This document shows, piece after piece, positions 1 to 8,802 of a DNA stretch of 39,302 bases; position 1 is the first letter of the stretch, and each line of letters begins with the position of its first letter. The DNA is from Candidatus Segatella caccae (GTDB lineage: Bacteria > Bacteroidota > Bacteroidia > Bacteroidales > Bacteroidaceae). The stretch lies in NCBI GenBank assembly GCA_900556395.1, contig USOQ01000017.1:1-39302 (forward strand), read 5' to 3'. The position numbers and the translations under genes were made by a program. The notes under the pieces were generated by a model, which ran no database searches, was not told the origin of the DNA, and saw nothing but the letters and a program-made list of their open reading frames with translations.

Positions 1-437
1 GTTTTATCAACTTCCTCTTCTTTTATACTCATTCCAATTATTAGTGGTACTTCTGCTTTTTCCGAATCTATTCCTAAAACATATCCCTGTTCATCTATTC
101 CTATATATTTTCCACTTTCAGTTTGAATTTGAAATCTTTTACTTCTTTCTGTAATTTCAATGTCAATTCGATTTGGATAAATTTTATTCACTTTTGCTTC
201 TTCTATCGCTCCATTTTGTTTTAATTTTACTTTTAAAACAATTCCTATTTTTGAAAATATATTATCTCCTATTTTTATTCCTGCTATTTCCATTATTTTT
301 TCTCTTGATAATTGTGCATTTCCATTTACTGTTACTGTTTGAATTTTAAAGGTTGGTGACATTGAAAAATATGCAGAAATTCCTACTACTATAGCTATAA
401 ACAAAGTTACTACAATTTTTTTATTCTTGCAAATTTT
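1..437 (-). CDS. Foreign DivIB/FtsQ POTRA-domain fragment (partial at both ends)
   Basis: The minus strand is open for about 145 codons from 437 down to the left edge. The translation has a transmembrane helix (IVVTLFIAIVVVGISAYF), then a POTRA domain with the FtsQ/DivIB pattern: FKIQTVTVNGN, LSREKIMEIAGI, GDNIF, and IEEAKVNKIYPNRIDIEITER. The family links membrane septal-synthesis proteins at the Firmicutes divisome. The C-terminus is cut by the window edge. The N-terminus meets a TAA at 438-440 with no usable start, so the gene is broken there. GC is roughly a quarter to a third and codons are strongly A-ending on the coding strand, unlike everything from 470 onward. I infer a contig chimera with a low-GC Firmicute, or less likely a recent insertion. 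The family call is firm; the origin is inference. Confidence 0.8.
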
Positions 438-473
438 TTATGTGGAATTTTTCTCTAAATGCATATTTTTTCG

Positions 474-481
474 TATTTTTG
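474..481 (+). promoter_or_regulatory. Putative Bacteroidota -7 box upstream of recO
   Basis: TATTTTTG matches the Bacteroidota -7 consensus TAnnTTTG and lies 28 bases before the recO start. No clear TTTG -33 element is visible at the usual spacing, possibly because the sequence to the left belongs to another genome. Confidence 0.5.
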
Positions 482-509
482 CCATAGTTTTGGTAAAAAA
501 GGCACATCA

Positions 510-1235
510 ATGGTGGTAAAAACGAAAGCTTTGGTACTTCATGTGGTAAAGTTCGGTGATAATCAACTTATTGTTGATTTTCTTACCGAAGCCTTAGGTC
601 GTTTGGCTTTTATGATTCGTATGCCAAAGTCATCAAAGTCTCGTTTGAAGCGTCAGTACTTTCAACCCATGTCGGTTCTGACATTAGAATTTGACTATCG
701 TGCCAATGCCCGTCTGCAGCGATTGAAGGATGCAGCTATCGCTTTACCTTTTATAGATATACCTGTTTCACCCTATAAAATGTCGATGGTTATGTTTCTG
801 TCCGAGTTTTTGTATCATACGACCAGGAATGAGCAGCAGAATGTACCTTTGTTCAATTTTGTGGTAAGCAGTTTGCAATGGTTGGATTTAGCGCAAACTG
901 GATTTGCCAATTTTCATATTGTCTTTATGATTCGGCTTACTCTATTTCTTGGAATAGCTCCCAATGTGGAAGATGCTGAGCTTGGCGAATACTTTGACTT
1001 GATGGAGGGAAGACACGTTCGCTTTGTCCCTGCCCACTCATGGTTTCTGAATCAACAAGATTCTATCAGAATGCGCGACCTGTTGAGGCTACGTTATCAA
1101 ACAATGCACCTCTACACAATGTCGCGCCAAGAGCGTAACCAATGTGTAGAGGTGATTATGAAGTACTATCGGCTGCATATGCCCGATTTCCCCGAAATGA
1201 AAACACTTCCTATCTTGCAGGAATTGTTTGTCTAA
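510..1235 (+). CDS. recO: DNA repair protein RecO
   Basis: The product has 241 residues. RecO binds single-stranded DNA and, with RecR, loads RecA onto SSB-coated DNA during recombinational gap repair. The N-terminal OB fold is recognisable (VVKTKALVLHVVKFGDN, then a strand with EALGRLAFMIR), followed by the helical RecO C-terminal region. I see no zinc-finger cysteines. I chose the ATG at 510 because the frame upstream (from 459) has no RecO similarity and overlaps the -7 box at 474-481. The gene converges on ftsZ, and the two stop codons overlap (recO TAA at 1233-1235, ftsZ TAG at 1232-1234 on the other strand). Confidence 0.88.
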   Translation: MVVKTKALVLHVVKFGDNQLIVDFLTEALGRLAFMIRMPKSSKSRLKRQYFQPMSVLTLEFDYRANARLQRLKDAAIALPFIDIPVSPYKMSMVMFLSEFLYHTTRNEQQNVPLFNFVVSSLQWLDLAQTGFANFHIVFMIRLTLFLGIAPNVEDAELGEYFDLMEGRHVRFVPAHSWFLNQQDSIRMRDLLRLRYQTMHLYTMSRQERNQCVEVIMKYYRLHMPDFPEMKTLPILQELFV

Positions 1236-2557
1236 GCGAAACTGATGACTCCCTTAACAGATTCGTCGTCGTCGTCTTTCTTGTCGTTGTCTTGTTGACC
1301 AGAGGCGATGCGACGAATGTCTTCGAGAGTTTGGCGGGTGCGCTTGTAGGTAGGTGTATCTTCTACTTGCAAGATGACATCCTCGTTGTCCAAGTCTTCT
1401 GGACGGAAAAGGAAGATGTGAGGATGACGCTTGTACTGTGGTGTGTTACCGTCTGAACCATAATAGTGCTTTCTGCGGTCTTCGCGCTCAACACGTTTCT
1501 CCTCCATTTCGGCGATTCTTCTTGTTTCCTCTTCGGTATGTTTTCTAAGATGTATGTTCATACCGTCAACATCCTCAATACCAAAACCAGTTGCAAGAAC
1601 AGTTACCTTCACCTTGTTGCCCAACTCTGGGTCGATGGCCAATCCCCATTTGAGTTCAAAGTCATCTCCAAAGTTGCCCATAAAGTCGTTGACATCGTTC
1701 ATCTCGTCCATGGTAAGACCAGAGTTGCCTTTCTTCTCGCTGGAGAAGGCGATGCTGAGAAGTATCTTCTTAGCGTTGAAGACATCATTGTCGTTGAGCA
1801 GTGGAGAGCAGAGTGCATCTTCTATGGCTTTCTTTACTCTTCCTTCTCCCTCTCCGTAGCCTGTACTCATGATGGCAACGCCACCATCCTTTAATACAGT
1901 CTTCACATCGTTGAAGTCAAGGTTGATGAGTCCGTGTACGGTGATGATTTCAGCAATACTCTTAGCAGCGATGCTCAGTGTATCGTCAGCTTTGCCAAAA
2001 GCATCGAGAACGGCTAAGTCTGGATAGATTTGGCGCAAACGTTCATTGTTGATTACCAGTAAGGCATCTACATGCTTTGACATTTCTTCCACGCCATCGA
2101 GGGCCTGGTCGATTTTTTTTGTACCTTCGAAACGGAAGGGGATCGTAACGATACCTACTGTCAAGATGCCCAATTCTTTGCTGACTCTGGCAATGACAGG
2201 AGCGGCACCAGTACCTGTTCCGCCACCCATACCTGCAGTGATGAAGGTCATCTTGGTGCCATCGTTGAGCATATTCTTGATGTCGTCTAATGTCTCTTCA
2301 GCAGCAGCGCGAGCTTTCTCGGGTTTGTTGCCAGCACCAAGTCCTTCCTTGCCCAACTGGAGATGTACGGGCACGGGTGAGTCGTTGAGTGCTTGATTGT
2401 CTGTATTGCAAAGTACGAAACTCACGTCATGGATGCCTTCCTTGTACATGTGATTAACGGCATTGCCACCACCGCCACCTACACCAATTACCTTGATGAT
2501 GCTGTTCTCTTTCTCTGGTTCTCCAAAATCCAGAATATGTGGAGTGTTATCTTGCAT
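1232..2557 (-). CDS. ftsZ: Cell division protein FtsZ
   Basis: This is the tubulin-like GTPase that forms the cytoplasmic Z ring, 441 residues. The signature GGGTGTG is at residues 111-117, NTDNQAL at 51-57, and the T7 synergy loop NLDFND at 212-217 supplies the catalytic acidic residues. The globular domain ends near residue 325. A charged, variable linker follows (rich in R/E/K, then D/K), and the short C-terminus GVISFA is the likely partner-binding peptide for FtsA and others. It is the last gene of the dcw cluster, 53 bases after ftsA, and is probably translated from the shared transcript. It ends convergently on recO with no room for a separate terminator. Confidence 0.98.
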   Translation of the reverse strand: MQDNTPHILDFGEPEKENSIIKVIGVGGGGGNAVNHMYKEGIHDVSFVLCNTDNQALNDSPVPVHLQLGKEGLGAGNKPEKARAAAEETLDDIKNMLNDGTKMTFITAGMGGGTGTGAAPVIARVSKELGILTVGIVTIPFRFEGTKKIDQALDGVEEMSKHVDALLVINNERLRQIYPDLAVLDAFGKADDTLSIAAKSIAEIITVHGLINLDFNDVKTVLKDGGVAIMSTGYGEGEGRVKKAIEDALCSPLLNDNDVFNAKKILLSIAFSSEKKGNSGLTMDEMNDVNDFMGNFGDDFELKWGLAIDPELGNKVKVTVLATGFGIEDVDGMNIHLRKHTEEETRRIAEMEEKRVEREDRRKHYYGSDGNTPQYKRHPHIFLFRPEDLDNEDVILQVEDTPTYKRTRQTLEDIRRIASGQQDNDKKDDDDESVKGVISFA

Positions 2558-2610
2558 GATGAATATCTATATTAATTGTTTTTATCTTATATATTATAAA
2601 AGAGGTGGAA

Positions 2611-4056
2611 TTATTCTTCTTCGGAAATGCTATCTTCAACAAATTTCTTCAAGAATCTGAAGCCTTTATGGAAAATACTCTTTTCTTTCTTTTCTTTTTT
2701 GATTCTTTCGGCTTCTTCCTCTTCAGCTTTTCTTGCTGCAGCTTCTTCCTCTTCTAACTTTTTACGAGCTTCCTCTTCTGCCTTTTGTTTCTCGGCAGCA
2801 GTGAGTACAACACCAGTTCCTACAGTCTCGTTAGGATTTCTTGCAACCTTGTGCACCTCGTTGTTGGTGGTGTGGTTCTCTTGATTGTTGAAAAGGTCTG
2901 TGCTGATTTCGTCGCCAGCGCAGTTCATATTGCCCTTAGCCAACAATCCCAATACGGTGTTCATTGTTCCATCGTGGTTGGTATATCTTGGGTCTTTTGA
3001 GTTGACGGTCTGGTTGATGAACTTGGCAATGCGTATTTTGTCGATGTGTGTATGCAGTTTGAATGCCTTGCCCATTTCAGGCATGTTGCTTCCACCACCT
3101 GTGAGGATGATGCCTCCCAAGAGTTTGTCGGCATATTCGGCAGGAACCTGGAACCATACATTTTCGATAATTTCCTCAACACGCGCTTCTACAATCTCGA
3201 TAAACTTCTTGCTCTCCACAACGCGATCTTTATCTATGGAGTAGTTGAGTGTAGGGTCAATGCTGCTATTTTCTGTATATGCTTTGGCGTATTTCAACTT
3301 CATCTTCTCTGCGTCCTGTTCTTCGATTTGCAGAGAGGTGATGTCTTTAGTGATGTTGTTGCTTCCGAGAGGGATCACAGACAGGTGTCTTAATATGCCT
3401 TTGCTATAGACAGAAACGGTAGTGGTGTCTGCACCTAAGTCTACGAGCATACAGCCAGCTCTCTTTTCCGAGTCGGTAAGAATATGGTCGGCAAGAGCCA
3501 AAGGTGCGAGATACATTTCTGCGATAGAGATGTGAGCATTCTCGAAACAAGTGTTGATGTTGTTGTAGAATGTCTTACGCCACAGAATGTTCAAGAAGAT
3601 GCCCTCAAGGTGAGAACATTGAATGCCAACAGGTTCGAGCTGATGCTGACTGTCTATCTTGTATTCTTGGGTGATGGCATCTAAAATCTCCTGGTCAGGA
3701 TAGGTCATGTTACGATTGATGTCCATCAGCTCGTTGATCATATCTTGTGAGATGATGGTGTGCTCAGGAAGGTCTTTTACGATTACATTCTTGATGCTAC
3801 GGATAGAACGACCTCCTACACCTACATATACTTGTCGGATATCTTGTTTCAGTGTTACCTTTAACTTCTTGATGATGTTTGTCAGGCAAACACATGTTTG
3901 GTTGATGTTGTATATTACACCTTTTCTGATGCAAGAAGATGAATCTTCCTCCACGGTGGCAAGGACCGTGATGCTCCCATCAAGGTTCTTTTGACCTGCT
4001 ATACCTGTCATCTTAGATGACCCAAGTTCTATTGCTACGATAAATTCCTTTGGCAT
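2611..4056 (-). CDS. ftsA: Cell division protein FtsA
   Basis: FtsA is the actin-like ATPase that tethers FtsZ filaments to the membrane and recruits later divisome proteins. The product has 481 residues. The phosphate-1 motif is near the N-terminus (AIELGSSKMTG, residues 8-18). The SHS2/1C domain and the second phosphate loop (CMLVDLGADTTTVSVY) follow, and the adenosine motif is GGIILTGGGS. Residues 421-459 are an unusually charged Glu/Lys/Ala helix. An amphipathic helix follows (IFHKGFRFLKKFVED, about 461-475), which would be the membrane-targeting sequence. It is longer than the ~420-residue E. coli protein because of the charged extension. It lies between ftsQ (27-base gap) and ftsZ. Confidence 0.97.
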   Translation of the reverse strand: MPKEFIVAIELGSSKMTGIAGQKNLDGSITVLATVEEDSSSCIRKGVIYNINQTCVCLTNIIKKLKVTLKQDIRQVYVGVGGRSIRSIKNVIVKDLPEHTIISQDMINELMDINRNMTYPDQEILDAITQEYKIDSQHQLEPVGIQCSHLEGIFLNILWRKTFYNNINTCFENAHISIAEMYLAPLALADHILTDSEKRAGCMLVDLGADTTTVSVYSKGILRHLSVIPLGSNNITKDITSLQIEEQDAEKMKLKYAKAYTENSSIDPTLNYSIDKDRVVESKKFIEIVEARVEEIIENVWFQVPAEYADKLLGGIILTGGGSNMPEMGKAFKLHTHIDKIRIAKFINQTVNSKDPRYTNHDGTMNTVLGLLAKGNMNCAGDEISTDLFNNQENHTTNNEVHKVARNPNETVGTGVVLTAAEKQKAEEEARKKLEEEEAAARKAEEEEAERIKKEKKEKSIFHKGFRFLKKFVEDSISEEE

Positions 4057-4083
4057 AGTTGTATATTATTTATCAATCTATTT

Positions 4084-4890
4084 TTAATTTGCTGTTTTGG
4101 TAATATTCCTCTTCTTACAGATAATCTGATTGTCAAATTCGATATTGACATAAGAGTATTTGTTCCAGCCTGCCTGGGAGAGTCCATATTTGTAGAATTT
4201 TTCCAATCTGTCCATTTTCTTGTTGACAAACTGGTTGATGAGTTGCTCTCTTTTTGTCTTCGAATGATTCTCGGGTAGGTTACCTATATATATAATGTGA
4301 TTTCCTACTCTGGGGACCAGTTCAATACTTTTGTCGGGCAAAACGTTAATCTGTTCGATTTGGTTTCTCCACAATTCGTTTACCATGAGCGCTTTGCTGA
4401 GGAGAGAAATGTAGTTTTGTGCATACCATTTATTGATATGTCCTGTTGCCACAATGAGGTCGCTTGTATACTTAGTATTGGGCATTACTTGATAGTGATC
4501 ATCGATATAGTAATCCTCATTGTTGATACTCTTTATTCTCACAATCGGCATACGCTGGGTAAGATGAATATCTACAAGCCCATTTTCTGTCTTATAGCAT
4601 TCTGCTGTCTTAACGAAAGGGCTGGTCTTCAGTGTCTCCTCTATCTTTCGTGCACTGATGTCGTTCATCTTCTTTCTCAGAGGGTATAGTTGCTTTGTCT
4701 CTAACCTTTTCTTGATTTCTTGAGCGTTCAGGAAGCCATTTGTTATCTCGTCTTGTATCTGGATGTTTACCTTGGTGCAAACCTTTTTGCTTTCATCAGG
4801 CTTATTGAACTTGGTGATAGCAAAGGTCAGGTAAACTCCGAGCACGAGGTCGAGCATGATAATGATGGTCTTCTTCCAATTGATGCGCAT
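4084..4890 (-). CDS. ftsQ: Cell division protein FtsQ
   Basis: FtsQ is the bitopic divisome scaffold that holds FtsB/FtsL-type partners at the septum. The product has 268 residues: a short basic cytoplasmic tail, a transmembrane helix at about residues 8-26, then a periplasmic POTRA-like region (residues ~38-105, with ISARKIEETLKTSPFVKTAECYK) and the FtsQ beta domain. The start is fixed by the sequence TAATG, where the murC stop shares one base with the ftsQ ATG, which indicates translational coupling. Similarity across FtsQ proteins is low, so the call rests on size, topology, the POTRA pattern and its place between murC and ftsA. Confidence 0.92.
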   Translation of the reverse strand: MRINWKKTIIIMLDLVLGVYLTFAITKFNKPDESKKVCTKVNIQIQDEITNGFLNAQEIKKRLETKQLYPLRKKMNDISARKIEETLKTSPFVKTAECYKTENGLVDIHLTQRMPIVRIKSINNEDYYIDDHYQVMPNTKYTSDLIVATGHINKWYAQNYISLLSKALMVNELWRNQIEQINVLPDKSIELVPRVGNHIIYIGNLPENHSKTKREQLINQFVNKKMDRLEKFYKYGLSQAGWNKYSYVNIEFDNQIICKKRNITKTAN

Positions 4891-6269
4891 TATAATTTTT
4901 CCTTTAGAATTTTTTCTATTTGTGGAACATAGTTGTCCAAGTCGCCAGCTCCCAGTATGACGAGAACATCGAAGTCTCTGTTCTTTACCAGTTCAAGCAC
5001 GTCTTCTTTGTGAATCATGCTCTTTTCTACTCCAGGTTTTAGGTTGTCGTAGATGAGCTTAGAGGTAACACCAGGAATGGGTTGTTCTCTTGCTGGGTAA
5101 ATGTCGCAAAGGATAACTTCGTCGAGCAAGCTCAGACTGTCAGCAAAGTCCTTATAGAAATCTCTCGTTCGAGTGTACAGATGAGGTTGGAAGATGGCTG
5201 TAATCTTGCGATCTTTGTATAGTTCGCTCAGACTTTTTGCACTTTGATAGATTTCCTTAGGATGGTGAGCATAGTCAGAAAGCAAAACCAGTTTGTCGGT
5301 CTTAATCTTAAAGTCAAATCGGCGAACCACACCTTCGTATGTCTTTATGCCCTGTCGCAACTCTTCGGCTGTGCAACCATTAAGTTGAGCCATGGCCATG
5401 GCAGCGACACTATTCTCGATGTTGATAGGAATGGGTTGTCCCAATTCGATGTGGTTGACATTCTGTATGGGAGAAATGAAGTCGAATGTGATTTCACCAT
5501 TCTCTATCTTGATGTTCTCGGCATGGAAGTCACCTTCGTTGAGACTATATTCATACACGCGAACACCCTCTTGTACATGTTGCTTCATTTCCAAGTTTTT
5601 GTGGATGATGAGAGCACCTCCTGGCTGTATGAGTTCTGTATAGTGGCGGAAACTCTCCAGATAAGCTTCTTTCGTTCCGTAGATGTCCAAGTGGTCAGGG
5701 TCAGTAGAAGTGATGACACTCATCCATGGGCGGAGCCAGTGGAAGCTACGGTCGAACTCGTCAGCTTCTATGACTACATAGTCGCTCTTGTCGGACAAAA
5801 TGTAGTTGGTGCCATAATTTTTAGAGATACCACCAAGGAATGCGTTGCAGTCGATATGGCTTTCGTGCATGATGTGTGCACACATCGTTGAGGTACTTGT
5901 CTTTCCGTGAGTACCAGCCACACAGAGGCCCTTGTGGGTGCGTGTGAGGGTTCCTAACACTTGAGCACGTTTCTCTATGGTGAATCCGTTCTGCTGGAAG
6001 TAAACCAACTCTTTATGTGTTGCAGGGATGGCTGGAGTATAGATGATGAGTGTCGTGGCAGCATCCTTGCAAGCAGCAGGGATCTGCTCTACATCCTCTT
6101 CGTAGTGAATGAGCATGCCTTCCTTCTCCAATTCGTGTGTGAGGACAGAAGGCGTCTTGTCGTATCCTGCTACTACCAATCCTTTCTTGATGAAATATCT
6201 GGCGATGGCACTCATACCGATGCCGCCAGCTCCAACGAAATATACTGATTTGATATCTTTGATTTCCAT
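4890..6269 (-). CDS. murC: UDP-N-acetylmuramate--L-alanine ligase
   Basis: MurC adds L-alanine to UDP-MurNAc using ATP in the cytoplasm, the first peptide step of peptidoglycan synthesis. The product has 459 residues. It has the N-terminal Rossmann motif VGAGGIGMSA (residues ~12-21), the ATP-binding GTHGKTST (119-126), the central-domain segment EADEFDRSF, and the C-terminal LLSDYAHHPKEI segment typical of MurC. It begins at a TAATG junction with murG and ends at a TAATG junction with ftsQ, so three consecutive genes are translationally linked. Confidence 0.97.
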   Translation of the reverse strand: MEIKDIKSVYFVGAGGIGMSAIARYFIKKGLVVAGYDKTPSVLTHELEKEGMLIHYEEDVEQIPAACKDAATTLIIYTPAIPATHKELVYFQQNGFTIEKRAQVLGTLTRTHKGLCVAGTHGKTSTSTMCAHIMHESHIDCNAFLGGISKNYGTNYILSDKSDYVVIEADEFDRSFHWLRPWMSVITSTDPDHLDIYGTKEAYLESFRHYTELIQPGGALIIHKNLEMKQHVQEGVRVYEYSLNEGDFHAENIKIENGEITFDFISPIQNVNHIELGQPIPINIENSVAAMAMAQLNGCTAEELRQGIKTYEGVVRRFDFKIKTDKLVLLSDYAHHPKEIYQSAKSLSELYKDRKITAIFQPHLYTRTRDFYKDFADSLSLLDEVILCDIYPAREQPIPGVTSKLIYDNLKPGVEKSMIHKEDVLELVKNRDFDVLVILGAGDLDNYVPQIEKILKEKL

Positions 6270-7375
6270 TATCTTGTTGCTAATTTGATGACTTCGTCGG
6301 CGATAACGTCGGCAGAGTTCTTAAGTCCTAATTTCTTGATGTTTTCACTCATAGAGGCCATTTTGCTTGCATCTCCTACGATTTCTATCGCCTTTTGGAT
6401 GAGTACTTTTGGCGCATCAGCGTCTTTGACATAGATGGCTGCATCCTTGTTGACCAGTGCCATAGCATTCTTTGTTTGGTGGTCTTCTGCTACATTGGGG
6501 CTTGGTACCAAGATAACGGGTTTCCCAATGAGGCAGAACTCACTGATGCTGCTGGCGCCAGCACGACTGATGACGAGGTCGGCAGCTTTGTAGGCAGCAC
6601 CCATGTCGCTGATGAAGTCAGTAACATGCAGCATGGGTAGGTCTTTGTCCTTGAGTTGGTTGACGATGTCTTCGTGATAGAATTTACCTGTCTGCCAAAT
6701 AAATTGTACACCACTTTTCTCTATGAGGTCTAAGTTTTGTAAGACGCTTTCATTGACGGTTCTTGCGCCTAAGCTACCTCCTACGAGTAAGATGGTCTTC
6801 TTCTCTGGTGCGAGGTTGAACATAGAGCGAGCCTCCTCAACAGATAGTGTTGTGTCAAGAACATTCTGTCTTACAGGGTTGCCTGTCATGATGATCTTGT
6901 CTGCTGGAAAGAAACGTTCCATTCCTTCATACGCCACGCATATCTTTTGAGCTTTTTTGGCCAGCAACTTGTTGGTGACGCCAGCATATGAGTTTTGTTC
7001 TTGGATAAGGCATGGTATGCCCTTCTTGGAACATACATTAAGGGTAGGACCGCTTGCGTAGCCTCCCACGCCGACAGCAGCCATTGGCTTAAAATCTTTA
7101 ATGATTTTCTTAGCCATTCTTTGGCTTTTCCAGATTCTGAAAAGTACAGCGAAGTTCTTGAGCAAGTGTTTGCGGTCGAAGCCGCAAATGGGCAAGCCTT
7201 TGATCTCGTATCCAGCTGCAGGGACACGTTGCATTTCCATTCTGCCTTTAGCCCCAACGAATAGTATTTTTGCGTCAGGACGTTTTGCCTTGATGGCATT
7301 GGCTATTGATACGGCGGGGAAGATATGTCCACCTGTTCCGCCACCGCTAATGATAATTCTTAGCTCGTTATTCAT
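6269..7375 (-). CDS. murG: Lipid II synthase MurG (GlcNAc transferase)
   Basis: MurG is the GT-B glycosyltransferase that adds GlcNAc to lipid I on the inner face of the membrane. The product has 368 residues. It has the N-terminal loop GGTGGH (residues 12-17), the second glycine loop VGGSLGARTVNES in the donor domain, and SRAGASSISE in the UDP-GlcNAc site. A 79-base gap separates it from ftsW and contains a good -7 box, so murG may head a sub-operon murG-murC-ftsQ-ftsA-ftsZ. Confidence 0.97.
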   Translation of the reverse strand: MNNELRIIISGGGTGGHIFPAVSIANAIKAKRPDAKILFVGAKGRMEMQRVPAAGYEIKGLPICGFDRKHLLKNFAVLFRIWKSQRMAKKIIKDFKPMAAVGVGGYASGPTLNVCSKKGIPCLIQEQNSYAGVTNKLLAKKAQKICVAYEGMERFFPADKIIMTGNPVRQNVLDTTLSVEEARSMFNLAPEKKTILLVGGSLGARTVNESVLQNLDLIEKSGVQFIWQTGKFYHEDIVNQLKDKDLPMLHVTDFISDMGAAYKAADLVISRAGASSISEFCLIGKPVILVPSPNVAEDHQTKNAMALVNKDAAIYVKDADAPKVLIQKAIEIVGDASKMASMSENIKKLGLKNSADVIADEVIKLATR

Positions 7376-7395
7376 AATTTTTTCAGTTTCTATCG

Positions 7396-7403
7396 CAAAG
7401 GTA
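7396..7403 (-). promoter_or_regulatory. Candidate internal promoter (-7 box) before murG
   Basis: Read on the minus strand, TACCTTTG is a perfect TAnnTTTG element about 20 bases before the murG ATG, in the longest non-coding gap of the lower dcw cluster. No convincing TTTG -33 element is seen. It would allow ftsA and ftsZ to be expressed partly independently of the upstream genes. Confidence 0.4.
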
Positions 7404-7454
7404 AGTAAAAAAATCCATTTTGTGGCATTTTTTTATTTAAAAAGTAATTCTTTT

Positions 7455-8729
7455 TTATGCTGCTACCATTTTAGGGTCTTTGGCATCGTCTTCTGTGGGT
7501 TCTTTCTTCTTAGCCGTTCTGCTAATACTGAGGATGATACCCACATACATACAGTTGATGACGGAGGAAGTTCCGCCTCGGCTGATGAGCGGGAGTGGCT
7601 GACCTGTCACGGGAGCGAGTCCTACAGCAACAGCCATATTGAAGAGGGCCTGTGTTACGAGCAAAATGGCTAATCCCATGGCAAAGAACGCAGGGAAGTT
7701 GTTCTCACATCGGTTGGCGATTCTTCCTGTTCTGAAGAGCAAGATGATGTAGAGTAGTGCAACGAAGAATCCTCCAATGACTCCCATCTCCTCAATGATG
7801 ATGGCGTAGATGAAGTCGGAGAAAGCTTGAGACAGAAAGTCTCGTTCCACAGAGTTGCCCGGTCCTTTTCCCATCAGGTTGGAGGAGGCTATTGCAATAT
7901 TGGCATGAGCCACCTGTGCGTCTTTGTCGAGGTCGACATCTTCGGGTGCTACAGGTGTTGTATCAAAGAAGTGGTCGATACGAGCTTTCCAAGTGTCCAA
8001 ACGGTGGAACATCTTTTGCACCGTGCTCTTCTTTTCAGGTTGTGTTGTCACTTGCTCGGTGAAGGTCTCGCTGGCTTGTTTCTCTTTACTTTCGTCTTTT
8101 CCGACCAACAGGACAGTAGAGATAAAGAATACGACCACAAGCATAGCCACTCCCAAGAGTTTGCCAATGAGTTTGCCAGGTACTCTTCCTATGAACATCA
8201 TAAAGAAGATGGTAATTCCCAATAGAATAGCTGTAGACATATTCTCGAGCATGATGGGGAAAATCATGATACCACTGATAGTGAGCGTGTATTTGAAAGC
8301 TCGCTTGTCGGCTCCGTTCTCGCTCTGCATAGCACTAAGAATCTGTGCCACAGCCAGTACCAATGTGCCTTTGGCAATCTCTGATGGCTGGAACTGGATA
8401 CCAATGAAGTTGATCCATCTGGAGGCTCCATTCGTAGATTGTCCTGCCAAGATGACCCATCCCAGCATCGCCAAAGAGAATAAAATCATGAAAGGTGTTA
8501 CAATCTTAAAATACTTACATTTGACTTTCAGCATGCAAATCATGACGAAAACACCAAATGCCAAGATGAGAATATGTCTGATGACTGGTGCCATGAAGTT
8601 TCCGCTCTTGTATGATAGCGTACTTGAGGCAGAGTATACCTCAATGATGCTAATCATGCAAAGAAAGAAAAACACCATCCAGATGACTTTGTCTCCCTTG
8701 AATATGTTGCCGATTGTCTTATTGCTCAT
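7455..8729 (-). CDS. ftsW: Peptidoglycan polymerase FtsW (SEDS family)
   Basis: FtsW is the SEDS glycosyltransferase that polymerises lipid II at the septum together with FtsI. The product has 424 residues with about ten membrane helices and a large extracytoplasmic loop (around residues 220-290) that is charged and Lys/Asp-rich. Family motifs include GASRWI near residue 107, IQFQPSEIAK, and the C-terminal GLAPVTGQPLPLISRGGTSS. I chose the ATG at 8729 (MSNKTIGNIFKGDKVIW) because it gives the usual FtsW N-terminus. The frame is open for a further 49 codons, but that part is Lys/Arg/Glu-rich and overlaps murD. Confidence 0.95.
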   Translation of the reverse strand: MSNKTIGNIFKGDKVIWMVFFFLCMISIIEVYSASSTLSYKSGNFMAPVIRHILILAFGVFVMICMLKVKCKYFKIVTPFMILFSLAMLGWVILAGQSTNGASRWINFIGIQFQPSEIAKGTLVLAVAQILSAMQSENGADKRAFKYTLTISGIMIFPIMLENMSTAILLGITIFFMMFIGRVPGKLIGKLLGVAMLVVVFFISTVLLVGKDESKEKQASETFTEQVTTQPEKKSTVQKMFHRLDTWKARIDHFFDTTPVAPEDVDLDKDAQVAHANIAIASSNLMGKGPGNSVERDFLSQAFSDFIYAIIIEEMGVIGGFFVALLYIILLFRTGRIANRCENNFPAFFAMGLAILLVTQALFNMAVAVGLAPVTGQPLPLISRGGTSSVINCMYVGIILSISRTAKKKEPTEDDAKDPKMVAA

Positions 8730-8802
8730 TTCTCTATTTCTCTTTTTTTGTCTTCTTGCCTTCTTTTTTTCTTCTTCTTGACTTTTAGCCTCTTGTCTTT
8801 TC

